Assembly (NCBI GenBank): GCA_910585565.1
Contig: CAJUFC010000067.1
Coordinates: 1-5,168, forward strand
Source: an uncultured Eggerthellaceae bacterium
GTDB lineage: Bacteria > Actinomycetota > Coriobacteriia > Coriobacteriales > Eggerthellaceae
DNA length: 5,168 bases
Direction: 5' to 3'
Below, one piece after another: positions 1 through 4,662 of the stretch. The notes under the pieces are model-generated. The model worked only from the letters and a program-made list of their open reading frames with translations, ran no database searches and was not told the DNA's origin. The translations under genes and the position numbers were made by a program. How positions within the stretch are numbered: the stretch's first letter is position 1; the number at the start of each line of letters is the position of its first letter.

Positions 1-730
1 AGGCCTCCAGGTGGAAGGGGTCGATGATGTTGTCGTCATCGAGGTCGGCCGTCGCGGCCTCGTAGGCGATGTTCACGGGGTGGTTGAGCGGCAGGTTCCA
101 TACGGGGAACGTCTCGTACTTGGCATATCCTGCTACGATGCCGCGCTTGTGCTCGTGATAGATCTGGGAGAGGCACGTCGCCATCTTGCCGGAGCCGGGC
201 CCGGGCGCGGTGACCACCACCACCGGGCGCGTCGTCTCGATGAACTCGTTTTTGCCGAAGCCCTCGTCGCTCACGATCTTGTCGAGGTCGGACGGGTAGC
301 CGGGGATGGTGTAGTGCAGGTAGCTCGTGATGCCCATCTCGGTGATGTGGCGCCGGAACGCCTCGGCGGCCGGCTGGTTCTCGAAGCGCGTGATGACGAT
401 GCTGCCGACGTAGAAGCCCATCGAGCGGAAGATGTCCATGAGGCGCAGCACGTCTTCGTCGTAGGTGATGCCGAGGTCTCCGCGCACCTTCGACTTCTCG
501 ATGTCGCCCGCGTTGATTGCGATCACGATCTCGACCTCGTCGGTCATGCTCTGCAGCATGCGTATCTTGGAATCAGGCTCGAAGCCGGGCAGCACGCGCG
601 AGGCATGGAAGTCGTCGAAGAGCTTGCCGCCGAACTCGAGGTAGAGCTTGCCGCCGAACTGGTCGCGCCTCTCGCGGATGCGCTCGGCCTGCAGCGAGAT
701 GTACTTTTCGTTGTCGAAGCCGATGTTCAT
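1..730 (-). CDS. DUF1846 (UPF0371) family protein, N-terminal half
   Basis: The gene is partial: it reads leftward from ATG at 728-730 and leaves the window after 243 codons with no stop. Family members are about 500 residues long, so roughly half is visible. The translation opens MNIGFDNEKY and carries the family's conserved stretches: QFGGKLYLEFGGKLFDD (residues 24-40), RVLPGFEPDSKIRML (45-59), KVRGDLGITYDEDVLRL (81-97), the glycine-rich TAPGPGSGKMATCLSQ (174-189) and YETFPVWNLPLNHPVN (205-220). The segment GPGSGKM (177-183) looks P-loop-like but does not fit a standard Walker A motif, because a Gly is missing at the first position and Met replaces Ser/Thr. No signal peptide or membrane segment is visible, so it is probably cytosolic. 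The family is widespread in Firmicutes and Actinobacteria, and to my knowledge its biochemical function is not settled. A GAAGGGA element 8 nt upstream of the ATG supports this start. It is transcribed divergently from the nfu operon. Family assignment is confident; function is unknown. Confidence 0.93.
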   Translation of the reverse strand, partial: MNIGFDNEKYISLQAERIRERRDQFGGKLYLEFGGKLFDDFHASRVLPGFEPDSKIRMLQSMTDEVEIVIAINAGDIEKSKVRGDLGITYDEDVLRLMDIFRSMGFYVGSIVITRFENQPAAEAFRRHITEMGITSYLHYTIPGYPSDLDKIVSDEGFGKNEFIETTRPVVVVTAPGPGSGKMATCLSQIYHEHKRGIVAGYAKYETFPVWNLPLNHPVNIAYEAATADLDDDNIIDPFHLEA

Positions 731-796
731 GCGATGGGTCCCTTCGTCGTGTGCGGGTCGTGCGTGAGCCGAGCGTCGCCCCGCGTCTGCGCCTGT

Positions 797-822
797 CGCG
801 CCTTCGGTCGCGCCGAAGCGCG
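797..822 (-). other. GC-rich hairpin in the DUF1846 leader
   Basis: CGCG (797-800) plus CTTCGG (802-807) pairs with CCGAAG (813-818) plus CGCG (819-822), a 10-bp stem with one bulged C (801) and a 5-nt loop. It falls inside the predicted 5' leader of the minus-strand gene, about 70 nt upstream of its start codon. No U-run follows on the minus strand, so it does not look like a terminator or attenuator. It could stabilise the transcript or be incidental in GC-rich DNA. Confidence 0.4.
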
Positions 823-847
823 GGTGGCAGAGTCATGGGCTTCTGCA

Positions 848-853
848 ATTATA
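848..853 (-). promoter_or_regulatory. Candidate -10 box for the DUF1846 gene
   Basis: The minus strand reads a perfect TATAAT here. No good -35 hexamer sits at 16-18 bp, the nearest candidate being TTGGGA at 22 bp. Transcription would start near 841 and give a leader of about 110 nt before the ATG at 730. It lies in the divergent intergenic region, where the only other gene pointing away is nfu. It is a sequence match only. Confidence 0.5.
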
Positions 854-923
854 CGGTGCGCTGGCTCCCGCATCATCCCAATTGTGAAAGGAATTCAACG
901 GGCGGCGCTGCCGTCATCCAGTG

Positions 924-932
924 TGATATGAT
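924..932 (+). promoter_or_regulatory. Extended -10 promoter of the nfu operon
   Basis: TGATATGAT is a TGn motif fused to a TATGAT hexamer (927-932). No recognisable -35 box lies 16-18 bp upstream, which fits an extended -10 promoter. The transcript would begin near 939 and have a leader of about 40 nt before the nfu start at 979. No other candidate fits as well between the divergent genes. Confidence 0.55.
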
Positions 933-978
933 GCGTCAACAAAACAATCATCCGTATGCGTATGCAAGGAGCGACCTC

Positions 979-1239
979 ATGGTAGACAAGCAAAAAGTGG
1001 CAGAGGTGCTGGATGCGATCCGTCCGAGCCTGCAGGCTGACGGCGGCGACATCGAGCTGGTGGAAGTGACCGACGACGGTGTCGTGAAGGTGCAGCTGCA
1101 GGGTGCCTGCAAGGGCTGCCCGATGTCGCAGATCACGCTGTCGCAGGGCGTCGAGCGCGTCTTGAAGGACCGCGTCGAGGGTGTGGTGAGCGTCGTTCCG
1201 GCAGACATGCCTGACGACTTCATGGCCAACTTCCAGTAA
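979..1239 (+). CDS. NifU-like (Nfu) Fe-S cluster scaffold/carrier protein
   Basis: This 86-residue protein consists almost entirely of a NifU C-terminal (Nfu) domain. Diagnostic segments are VAEVLDAIRPSLQADGGDIELVEV (7-30) and QGACKGCPMSQITLSQGVERVL (41-62), where C44 and C47 form the CxxC pair that binds an Fe-S cluster bridging two subunits. Nfu proteins receive or hold clusters and pass them to apo-enzymes in the cytosol. No N-terminal IscU-like domain is present, so this is the short stand-alone form. The frame is open upstream to 517, but ATG 979 is chosen because AAGGAG sits at 966-971 with a 7-nt gap and the family begins here. It heads a tight plus-strand cluster, with 28 bp to the next gene, and follows an extended -10 promoter at 924-932. 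Family assignment is firm; the client enzymes are unknown. Confidence 0.95.
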   Translation: MVDKQKVAEVLDAIRPSLQADGGDIELVEVTDDGVVKVQLQGACKGCPMSQITLSQGVERVLKDRVEGVVSVVPADMPDDFMANFQ

Positions 1240-1267
1240 CGCTGGGCGCGCGGGAGGCAGGCCGGTC

Positions 1268-1558
1268 ATGGAGAGATGCTGGGAGAAGCGAGGGTGCGAC
1301 GACGAGATGATGTCGCGCTGTCCGCACAACATCCCCGGCGAGCCATGCCCGGCCGACTGCCGCTTCGCTGCCTGCCTGAGAAAGACCCATGTCGTGTGCG
1401 ACGACTTCGGCGTGCTGCTCAACCCGTCGCGCGACTACGACATGGCTGTCAAGGAAATCTGCAGGTTTTGCGAGCACTTCCTCGAGCATGGCCCAGACAT
1501 AGCCGACCGGCCTGAGGGCTTTCGTCGCCAAGGCAATCCCAATCGCTTCTTGCTGTGA
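1268..1558 (+). CDS. Small cysteine-rich protein (CW-motif, probable metal binder)
   Basis: I cannot assign a characterised family to this 96-residue protein. It has nine cysteines (4, 10, 18, 27, 31, 36, 44, 65, 68), seven of them in the first 44 residues. The opening CWEKRGC, then CPH, CPADC and C36, resembles the arrangement of 'two-CW' Cys-rich proteins (CWE...C...CP...C), and C65-x-x-C68 forms a second pair in ICRFCEHF. This suggests zinc or Fe-S binding. There is no signal peptide, so it is probably cytosolic. The C-terminal 20 residues are polar and Cys-free. ATG 1268 is preferred because GGGAGG (1252-1257) lies 10 nt upstream and the start includes the first CW motif. It lies 28 bp after nfu and 4 bp before the zinc-ribbon gene, so it is probably co-transcribed. 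That it serves iron or cluster homeostasis is inference from context alone. Confidence 0.82.
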   Translation: MERCWEKRGCDDEMMSRCPHNIPGEPCPADCRFAACLRKTHVVCDDFGVLLNPSRDYDMAVKEICRFCEHFLEHGPDIADRPEGFRRQGNPNRFLL

Positions 1559-1562
1559 TGCC

Positions 1563-1802
1563 GTGGCCAACTACGACTACATGCTCGTCTGTCCCAGCTG
1601 TGGCTTGCGGGACTTGAACCTTTTGAACTATGGCTCGCTCATGGTCTTGAGGCGCGACCTCGGCCTGTTCACGATCGAGTGCCCCAACTGCTCTGAGCGG
1701 GTCTCGTCCATCCAATCCATTCCTGATGAGCTGAAATGCGAGATAGAGGCGGCTGCCGTCGAGATCGGCGCCGGGATGGGTCGTGCCAACCATGCTGAAT
1801 GA
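1563..1802 (+). CDS. Small zinc-ribbon protein of unknown function
   Basis: This is a 79-residue protein with two knuckles, C10-P-S-C13 in MLVCPSCGLRD and C40-P-N-C43 in FTIECPNCSER. They are 27 residues apart, the layout of a four-Cys zinc ribbon. The C-terminal third (54-79) is mainly acidic and Ala-rich, likely helical, with one extra Cys (59). No known family was recognised. The start is GTG 1563, 4 bp after the preceding stop. No clear Shine-Dalgarno is seen, so translation probably depends on coupling to the upstream gene. ATG 1581 (Met7) is an alternative start that keeps both knuckles. The 3' end overlaps the lgt start by 11 bp, implying coupling to lgt too. Small zinc ribbons often bind nucleic acid or partner proteins; no specific role can be claimed. 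Confidence 0.82.
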   Translation: MANYDYMLVCPSCGLRDLNLLNYGSLMVLRRDLGLFTIECPNCSERVSSIQSIPDELKCEIEAAAVEIGAGMGRANHAE

Positions 1803-2631
1803 CCTCTACCAGATGCTCGATCCCGTGGCGTTTGCCCTAGGGCCGCTCGTCGTTCGGTGGTATGGGCTTGCCTATATCTTCGGGTTCGCCTTGGCAGCCT
1901 TCATCATCTGGCGCGTCGCGCGCCATTGGCAGCTCGACTTCGACGGGGATGCGGTCGTGACCGTGATGCTGTGCGTCATCGTCGGCATCATCGTGGGAGC
2001 GCGGCTTGGATACTGCCTGTTCTATGGTGATGGATACTATCTGGCACATCCGCTGGAGATACTTGCGTTCAGCAACGGCGGCATGAGCTTTCACGGCGGC
2101 CTCATCGGGGCGCTTGCCGCTGGCATACTCGCCTCCAAGCTCACCCAGGTGCCCTATCTCACGCTGGCTGACCTTGGCGTCATCGGCGGCTCCATCGGGC
2201 TGTTCTTCGGCCGATGCGCCAACTTCGTCAACGGGGAGCTGTGGGGTGCGCCTACCGATCTGCCGTGGGGCGTCGTGTTCGGAGGGGCAGCGGGCACGGT
2301 CGCGCGCCACCCCAGCCAGCTCTACGAGGGCATCCTCGAGGGCATCGTCATCTTCGTCGTGCTCATCTTGCTTGCGCGCCGACTGCCACCGCGCCCGCGC
2401 GGGACGTTCACGGGGATGTTCCTCGTCATGTACGGGTGCTTCCGCTTCCTCGTCGAGTTCGTGCGCGAGCCCGACGTGCAGCTGGGGTACCTGGCGGGCG
2501 GCTGGCTCACCATGGGGATGGTCTTGTCGGTGCCGCTCATCATCGCGGGCGCTGTCCTGCTCGTCTGGGCAACGAAACGGAAACTCCCCCAAGAGGGAAT
2601 CGCCACGGCAACGCAAGACCCTTTACAATAG
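1792..2631 (+). CDS. lgt: Prolipoprotein diacylglyceryl transferase (Lgt)
   Basis: Lgt transfers the diacylglyceryl group of phosphatidylglycerol to the lipobox cysteine of prolipoproteins, the first step of bacterial lipoprotein maturation in the cytoplasmic membrane. The 279 residues contain several hydrophobic segments consistent with a seven-helix fold. Family signatures are present: VRWYGLAYIFGF (21-32), GGMSFHGGLIG with H101, the Lgt signature GRCANFVNGELWG with R141 and N144, RHPSQLYEG, and YGCFRFLVEFVREPD with Y214, R218 and E222. These match E. coli H103, R143, N146, Y235, R239 and E243. ATG 1792 overlaps the previous gene by 11 bp and is preferred because GGGATGGG (1773-1780) is 11 nt upstream; GTG 1783 is too close to that site. 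ATG 1813 would give the short MLDPVAF start common in the family. Length is normal. It is probably the fourth gene of the nfu operon. Its substrates would include lipoproteins such as that encoded at 3725-4282. Confidence 0.97.
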   Translation: MLNDLYQMLDPVAFALGPLVVRWYGLAYIFGFALAAFIIWRVARHWQLDFDGDAVVTVMLCVIVGIIVGARLGYCLFYGDGYYLAHPLEILAFSNGGMSFHGGLIGALAAGILASKLTQVPYLTLADLGVIGGSIGLFFGRCANFVNGELWGAPTDLPWGVVFGGAAGTVARHPSQLYEGILEGIVIFVVLILLARRLPPRPRGTFTGMFLVMYGCFRFLVEFVREPDVQLGYLAGGWLTMGMVLSVPLIIAGAVLLVWATKRKLPQEGIATATQDPLQ

Positions 2632-2637
2632 CCTGAA

Positions 2638-2656
2638 GCATTATGCACGTATACGT
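2638..2656. repeat. Two abutting palindromes upstream of the superoxide reductase gene
   Basis: GCATTATGC (2638-2646, odd-centred) is followed immediately by the perfect 10-bp palindrome ACGTATACGT (2647-2656). Together they fill much of the 45-bp gap between the lgt stop and the superoxide reductase start, ending 10 nt before its ribosome binding site. They could be an operator for a stress regulator. They do not match the PerR box as I know it, and no convincing promoter was found around them. Regulatory function is a hypothesis. Confidence 0.35.
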
Positions 2657-2676
2657 CAGCCTTTAGAGGAGGATTC

Positions 2677-3057
2677 ATGCAGGTCAAATTCTACAAGTGT
2701 ATGCATTGCGGAAACATCGCCATCAAGGTCGTCGACAGCGGCGTTGACTTGGTATGCTGCGGCGAGCCGATGGTCGAGCTGGTGCCCGACACCCAGGACG
2801 CGGCTCTCGAGAAGCACGTGCCCGCCGTGGACATCGATGGCAACCACATCCATGTGAACATCGGCAGCGTCGATCACCCGATGACGGAGGAGCACTACAT
2901 CCAGTTCATCTGCCTCGTCAAGAACACGGGATACGAGATTCATCCCCTCACGCCCGACATGGCCCCTGCCGCCGACTTCACCCTGACCGACGGCGAGGTT
3001 CCCACCGAGGTCTACGAATACTGCAACCTCCACGGCCTCTGGAAGACTGCGTTGTGA
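2677..3057 (+). CDS. dfx: Desulfoferrodoxin (2Fe superoxide reductase)
   Basis: This enzyme reduces superoxide to hydrogen peroxide without releasing oxygen, using electrons from rubredoxin-like donors; it is the usual cytosolic superoxide defence of anaerobes. The 126 residues carry both domains of the class. The N-terminal desulforedoxin domain (about 1-36) has the FeS4 ligands C8, C11, C27 and C28 in YKCMHCGNIA and LVCCGEPM. The C-terminal catalytic domain (about 40-126) has EKHVP (E45, K46, H47), HPMTEEHYI (H67, H73) and YCNLHGLWK (C116, H119), giving the four-His/one-Cys Fe site with the conserved Glu and Lys. All ligands are present and length is normal. Start ATG 2677 has a very strong AGAGGAGG site (2665-2672) 4 nt upstream. 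It lies 45 bp after lgt with no terminator between, so read-through is possible, although the palindromes in the gap hint at separate control. Confidence 0.97.
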   Translation: MQVKFYKCMHCGNIAIKVVDSGVDLVCCGEPMVELVPDTQDAALEKHVPAVDIDGNHIHVNIGSVDHPMTEEHYIQFICLVKNTGYEIHPLTPDMAPAADFTLTDGEVPTEVYEYCNLHGLWKTAL

Positions 3058-3088
3058 TATTGGGTTGCATGAGCTTTTGCTGATTCTA

Positions 3089-3097
3089 TGGTAGAAT
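3089..3097 (+). promoter_or_regulatory. Extended -10 promoter of rpmE
   Basis: TGGTAGAAT is a TGn plus TAGAAT hexamer (3092-3097). TTGCAT (3065-3070) is 21 bp upstream, too far for a standard -35. An alternative pairing is TTGCAT with TATGGT (3087-3092) at 16 bp. Transcription would start near 3104 and give a leader of about 57 nt containing the hairpin at 3119-3139. The 103-bp gap and AT-rich character support an independent promoter here. Confidence 0.5.
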
Positions 3098-3103
3098 GAG
3101 CAG

Positions 3104-3160
3104 GCTTTGTGTCTTTTTGCCTTGGTCGGAAACCAAGGCGCTTGAAAGGAAGTCTGCGAA
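3104..3160 (+). promoter_or_regulatory. Candidate L31 leader RNA with hairpin
   Basis: The predicted rpmE leader contains a perfect 8-bp stem, GCCTTGGT (3119-3126) against ACCAAGGC (3132-3139), with loop CGGAA. UCUUU (3112-3116) could pair with AAAGG (3145-3149), extending the structure across an internal loop and covering the Shine-Dalgarno AAGGA (3146-3150). The U-run precedes rather than follows the stem, so it is not a terminator. Ribosomal-protein genes often carry leaders bound by their own product, and L31 leader motifs have been reported in several bacterial groups. Whether this one belongs to a known motif was not tested. Confidence 0.5.
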
Positions 3161-3628
3161 ATGAAGAAGGATATCCATCCGGATTACATGGAGTGCACGG
3201 TCAAGTGCAGCTGCGGCAACGTGTTCACCACCCGCAGCACCAAGCCTGAGATGCGCATCGACATCTGCAACGTGTGCCATCCGTTCTACTCGGGCACCCA
3301 GAAGCTGATTGACACCGGTGGCCGCGTCCAGCGCTTTGCCGATCGCTTCGGCAACGCGACCGACACCGTCGCCGCCCGCGAGGCCGCTCGCAAGGCCGAG
3401 CGCGCCGCCAAGTTGGCCGAGCAGGAAGCCGCCAAGAAGGCTGCCCGCGACGCCAAGGCTGCCGAGAAGGCTGCCCGCAAGGCCAAGTACGAGCAGGAGG
3501 CCGCTGCAGCTGCCGCCGCTGCTCCTGCCCCTGAGGCCACCGAGGCGCAGGAGCCGGTCGAGGAGCCCAGCGCCGAGGCCCAGGTCGAAGCAGCCGAGAC
3601 CGCTGCCGAGGAGACCGCAGCCGAGTAG
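3161..3628 (+). CDS. rpmE: 50S ribosomal protein L31 with long C-terminal extension
   Basis: Residues 1-64 are a standard C+ (zinc-binding) bacterial L31: MKKDIHPDYMECTVKCSCGNVF, then DICNVCHPFYSGTQK and DTGGRVQRFADRFG. Zn ligands C16, C18, C36 and C39 correspond to those of E. coli L31 (C16, C18, C37, C40). L31 sits at the 50S central protuberance and helps bridge the subunits. The remaining 91 residues are an extension absent from ordinary L31 (about 70 residues): a mixed-charge, net-basic Ala/Lys/Arg/Glu helix (70-113), eight alanines (114-121), a PAP break, and an acidic tail (125-155) with 11 Glu and no Lys or Arg. Start ATG 3161 follows GAAAGGAAG (3144-3152). It appears monocistronic, with its own promoter, hairpin leader and terminator. 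The usual rho and prfA neighbours are not next to it. The core assignment is certain; the tail's role is unknown. Confidence 0.96.
   Translation: MKKDIHPDYMECTVKCSCGNVFTTRSTKPEMRIDICNVCHPFYSGTQKLIDTGGRVQRFADRFGNATDTVAAREAARKAERAAKLAEQEAAKKAARDAKAAEKAARKAKYEQEAAAAAAAAPAPEATEAQEPVEEPSAEAQVEAAETAAEETAAE
3435..3478 (+). repeat. Direct repeat in the rpmE extension
   Basis: AGAAGGCTGCCCGC occurs at 3435-3448 and again at 3465-3478, a 14-bp exact repeat with 30-bp period. It encodes KAAR at residues 93-96 and 103-106. This suggests the charged helix of the L31 tail grew by short duplications, and its length may vary between strains. Confidence 0.6.
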
Positions 3629-3657
3629 CTAATTAGCGCATTTGTCGCCTGCTACTA

Positions 3658-3693
3658 AAATGGACCCGCCACACAGGCGGGTCCATTTGTTTT
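3658..3693. terminator. Rho-independent terminator, probably bidirectional
   Basis: A 13-bp perfect stem, AAATGGACCCGCC (3658-3670) against GGCGGGTCCATTT (3676-3688), closes an ACACA loop and is followed by GTTTT on the plus strand. It lies 29 nt after the rpmE stop. On the minus strand the stem is followed by a short U-run (the complement of AAAA at 3657-3660), and it lies about 30 nt past the end of the convergent lipoprotein gene. It therefore likely ends both transcripts. Confidence 0.9.
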
Positions 3694-3724
3694 ACGTGTC
3701 GCAGTCGCTGTGACTGTGTGGCGT

Positions 3725-4282
3725 CTAGCCGACGAGGAATTCCCCGATGACGGTCTCGCCGTCAGCGTCGTAGACGGGGATGGGTGTCTGCTCCCGTCCC
3801 GCATCCAAGGCGACCGTGAATGCGGCATGAAGCTCGGCTACGCTGAAGGCGTCGCTTGCGGCTGCGGCCTTTGCTATGCCTTCATCGAGGCCATCGGCAT
3901 CGTTGTGTATCTCGTCAAAGAGACGGCTCGCTTCTTCTTCCGAGAGCGAAGGCGTGCCATCGGCTTGCGCAGTGCCGCCGCCCAGAGCTACGTAGAAGGC
4001 CTCCTTTTGCTGCGCTTCCAGCACACGCATCTTTGCTGCAGCTACCTCGGGGCTTGGCGCGGGCTGCGATGCGGCGCTGACCTCGCTTTCCTTGATGTAG
4101 CCCTCCTTGCCGTTCGTGGCAGTGGCTTGGACGAGGTCCGCATCAGCTGCCATGGGCTTGGGCTCGCCCGTGTCTTCGGAGTTGCTCGCGGTGCATCCGG
4201 TGATGGCGATGCCGAGCGCGATGCTGATGGCCATCGCGGCGAGAAATGATGAGACAGCCCTGTTCTTCCGGATGTGCGTCAT
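3725..4282 (-). CDS. Predicted secreted lipoprotein, function unknown
   Basis: This 185-residue protein has a lipoprotein signal peptide: basic n-region (MTHIRKNR), hydrophobic core (about 9-27) and lipobox I-T-G-C with C30, the only cysteine, as the lipidation site. After processing it should be anchored on the outer face of the cytoplasmic membrane by the Lgt pathway. The mature part is acidic and Ala-rich: a low-complexity linker (31-56), NGKEGYIKESEV (57-68), a probable helical stretch (78-100), a second acidic helical region (112-160), and PIPVYDADGETVIGEFLVG at the C-terminus (167-185). The GYIK and VYDADGxTVIGEF elements resemble pieces seen in exported proteins of unknown function in Gram-positive anaerobes, from memory. 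Start ATG 4280-4282 has AGGAG (minus strand, 4288-4292) 5 nt upstream. It converges on rpmE and diverges from glnA. No enzymatic motif is visible. The plus-strand frame opposite lacks such support. Confidence 0.88.
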   Translation of the reverse strand: MTHIRKNRAVSSFLAAMAISIALGIAITGCTASNSEDTGEPKPMAADADLVQATATNGKEGYIKESEVSAASQPAPSPEVAAAKMRVLEAQQKEAFYVALGGGTAQADGTPSLSEEEASRLFDEIHNDADGLDEGIAKAAAASDAFSVAELHAAFTVALDAGREQTPIPVYDADGETVIGEFLVG

Positions 4283-4626
4283 GGCTTCTCCTGTTCGTTG
4301 ACGTTGGTATGCGTGATTCGCTCAACCTGCCTTGGCTCGAGGCTCTATGCGGCCGATGGCCTTCTTGCTGCCGTCGTGCTCGGTCTGTGAAAAGCCGCAT
4401 GATCGTGCTTGCTCTAGCATATCAGCGTTCGAGGCATGCCGGCAAGCGCTCGTCGTCACTTGCGCATGCTCGCACGAGAGGACCTGTCCGAAGGCGCGGC
4501 TGCCGAGTAGCGTTTCGAGTGCGTTAAATCAGGGGGCTAGGGCGTTTCGAGGGGCCACAAGGGGCGTGGGTTTGTCTATCATGGAAGAAGCGATTTTGGC
4601 CTGACGAGCAAGAGGAGTGCCGTAGC
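4283..4626. other. Divergent intergenic region between the lipoprotein gene and glnA
   Basis: This 344-bp stretch holds no convincing gene. Short plus-strand frames (from 4246 and 4332) have no recognisable product and run across the promoter region. It contains a candidate minus-strand promoter (4416-4445), short palindromes such as GGCATGCC (4433-4440), and the glnA ribosome binding site AGGAG (4613-4617). A weak -10-like TATCAT at 4577-4582 could serve glnA but lacks a -35. No known nitrogen-regulator operator was recognised. Confidence 0.6.
4416..4445 (-). promoter_or_regulatory. Candidate promoter of the lipoprotein gene
   Basis: The minus strand reads TTGCCG (4440-4445), an 18-bp spacer, then TATGCT (4416-4421) preceded by TGA, giving both a -35 and an extended -10 element. 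Transcription would start near 4409, leaving a leader of about 127 nt before the start codon at 4282. It is the best match found in the intergenic region on this strand. Confidence 0.45.
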
Positions 4627-4662
4627 ATGCCCGAGCAAGACCATACCACGCCCGAGCAAGAC
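4621..4662 (+). repeat. 21-bp tandem duplication spanning the glnA start
   Basis: Unit one (4621-4641) and unit two (4642-4662) agree at 18 of 21 positions, including 13 identical bases (GCCCGAGCAAGAC). The ATG of unit one corresponds to ACG in unit two. In protein terms the N-terminus reads MPEQDHTTPEQDFV, with PEQD twice. Confidence 0.8.

Noticed and set aside
11..931. Long plus-strand open frame (306 codons) opposite the DUF1846 gene
   Set aside because: It is antisense to a confidently recognised gene, has a low-complexity Val/Ala/Arg/His composition typical of GC-rich shadow frames, and runs across the divergent promoter region.
517..978. N-terminal extension of the nfu frame back to 517
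   Set aside because: The upstream part is Arg/Ser/Cys-rich shadow translation overlapping the DUF1846 gene. The Nfu family start and an AAGGAG site both point to ATG 979.
895..1422. Minus-strand frame of 175 codons across nfu and the Cys-rich gene
   Set aside because: It is antisense to two supported genes, has no recognisable domain, and has no ribosome binding site of note.
1837..2616. Minus-strand frame of 259 codons opposite lgt
   Set aside because: Its Asp/Glu/His/Arg/Pro-rich composition is the antisense image of a hydrophobic membrane protein. Lgt has all its catalytic motifs on the plus strand.
2622..2655. TTTACA (2622-2627) with GTATAC as a promoter for the superoxide reductase gene
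   Set aside because: The spacing of 22 bp is too long and TTTACA lies inside the lgt coding end. No other -10 fits at 16-18 bp.
3119..3139. rpmE leader hairpin as a terminator for the superoxide reductase gene
   Set aside because: No U-run follows the stem on either strand; the run of T lies before it on the plus strand.
3628..3637. Palindrome GCTAATTAGC just after the rpmE stop
   Set aside because: It is a single perfect 10-bp palindrome with no loop, partner copy or promoter context. It may be chance, since the stem-loop terminator nearby explains the 3' end.
3710..4249. Plus-strand frame of 179 codons opposite the lipoprotein gene
   Set aside because: The minus strand has a proper signal peptide, lipobox and ribosome binding site. 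The plus frame has none and starts just after the terminator.
4246..4604. Short plus-strand frames upstream of glnA (from 4246 and 4332)
   Set aside because: They have Arg/Ser/Cys-rich translations with no recognisable domain and overlap the divergent promoter region.
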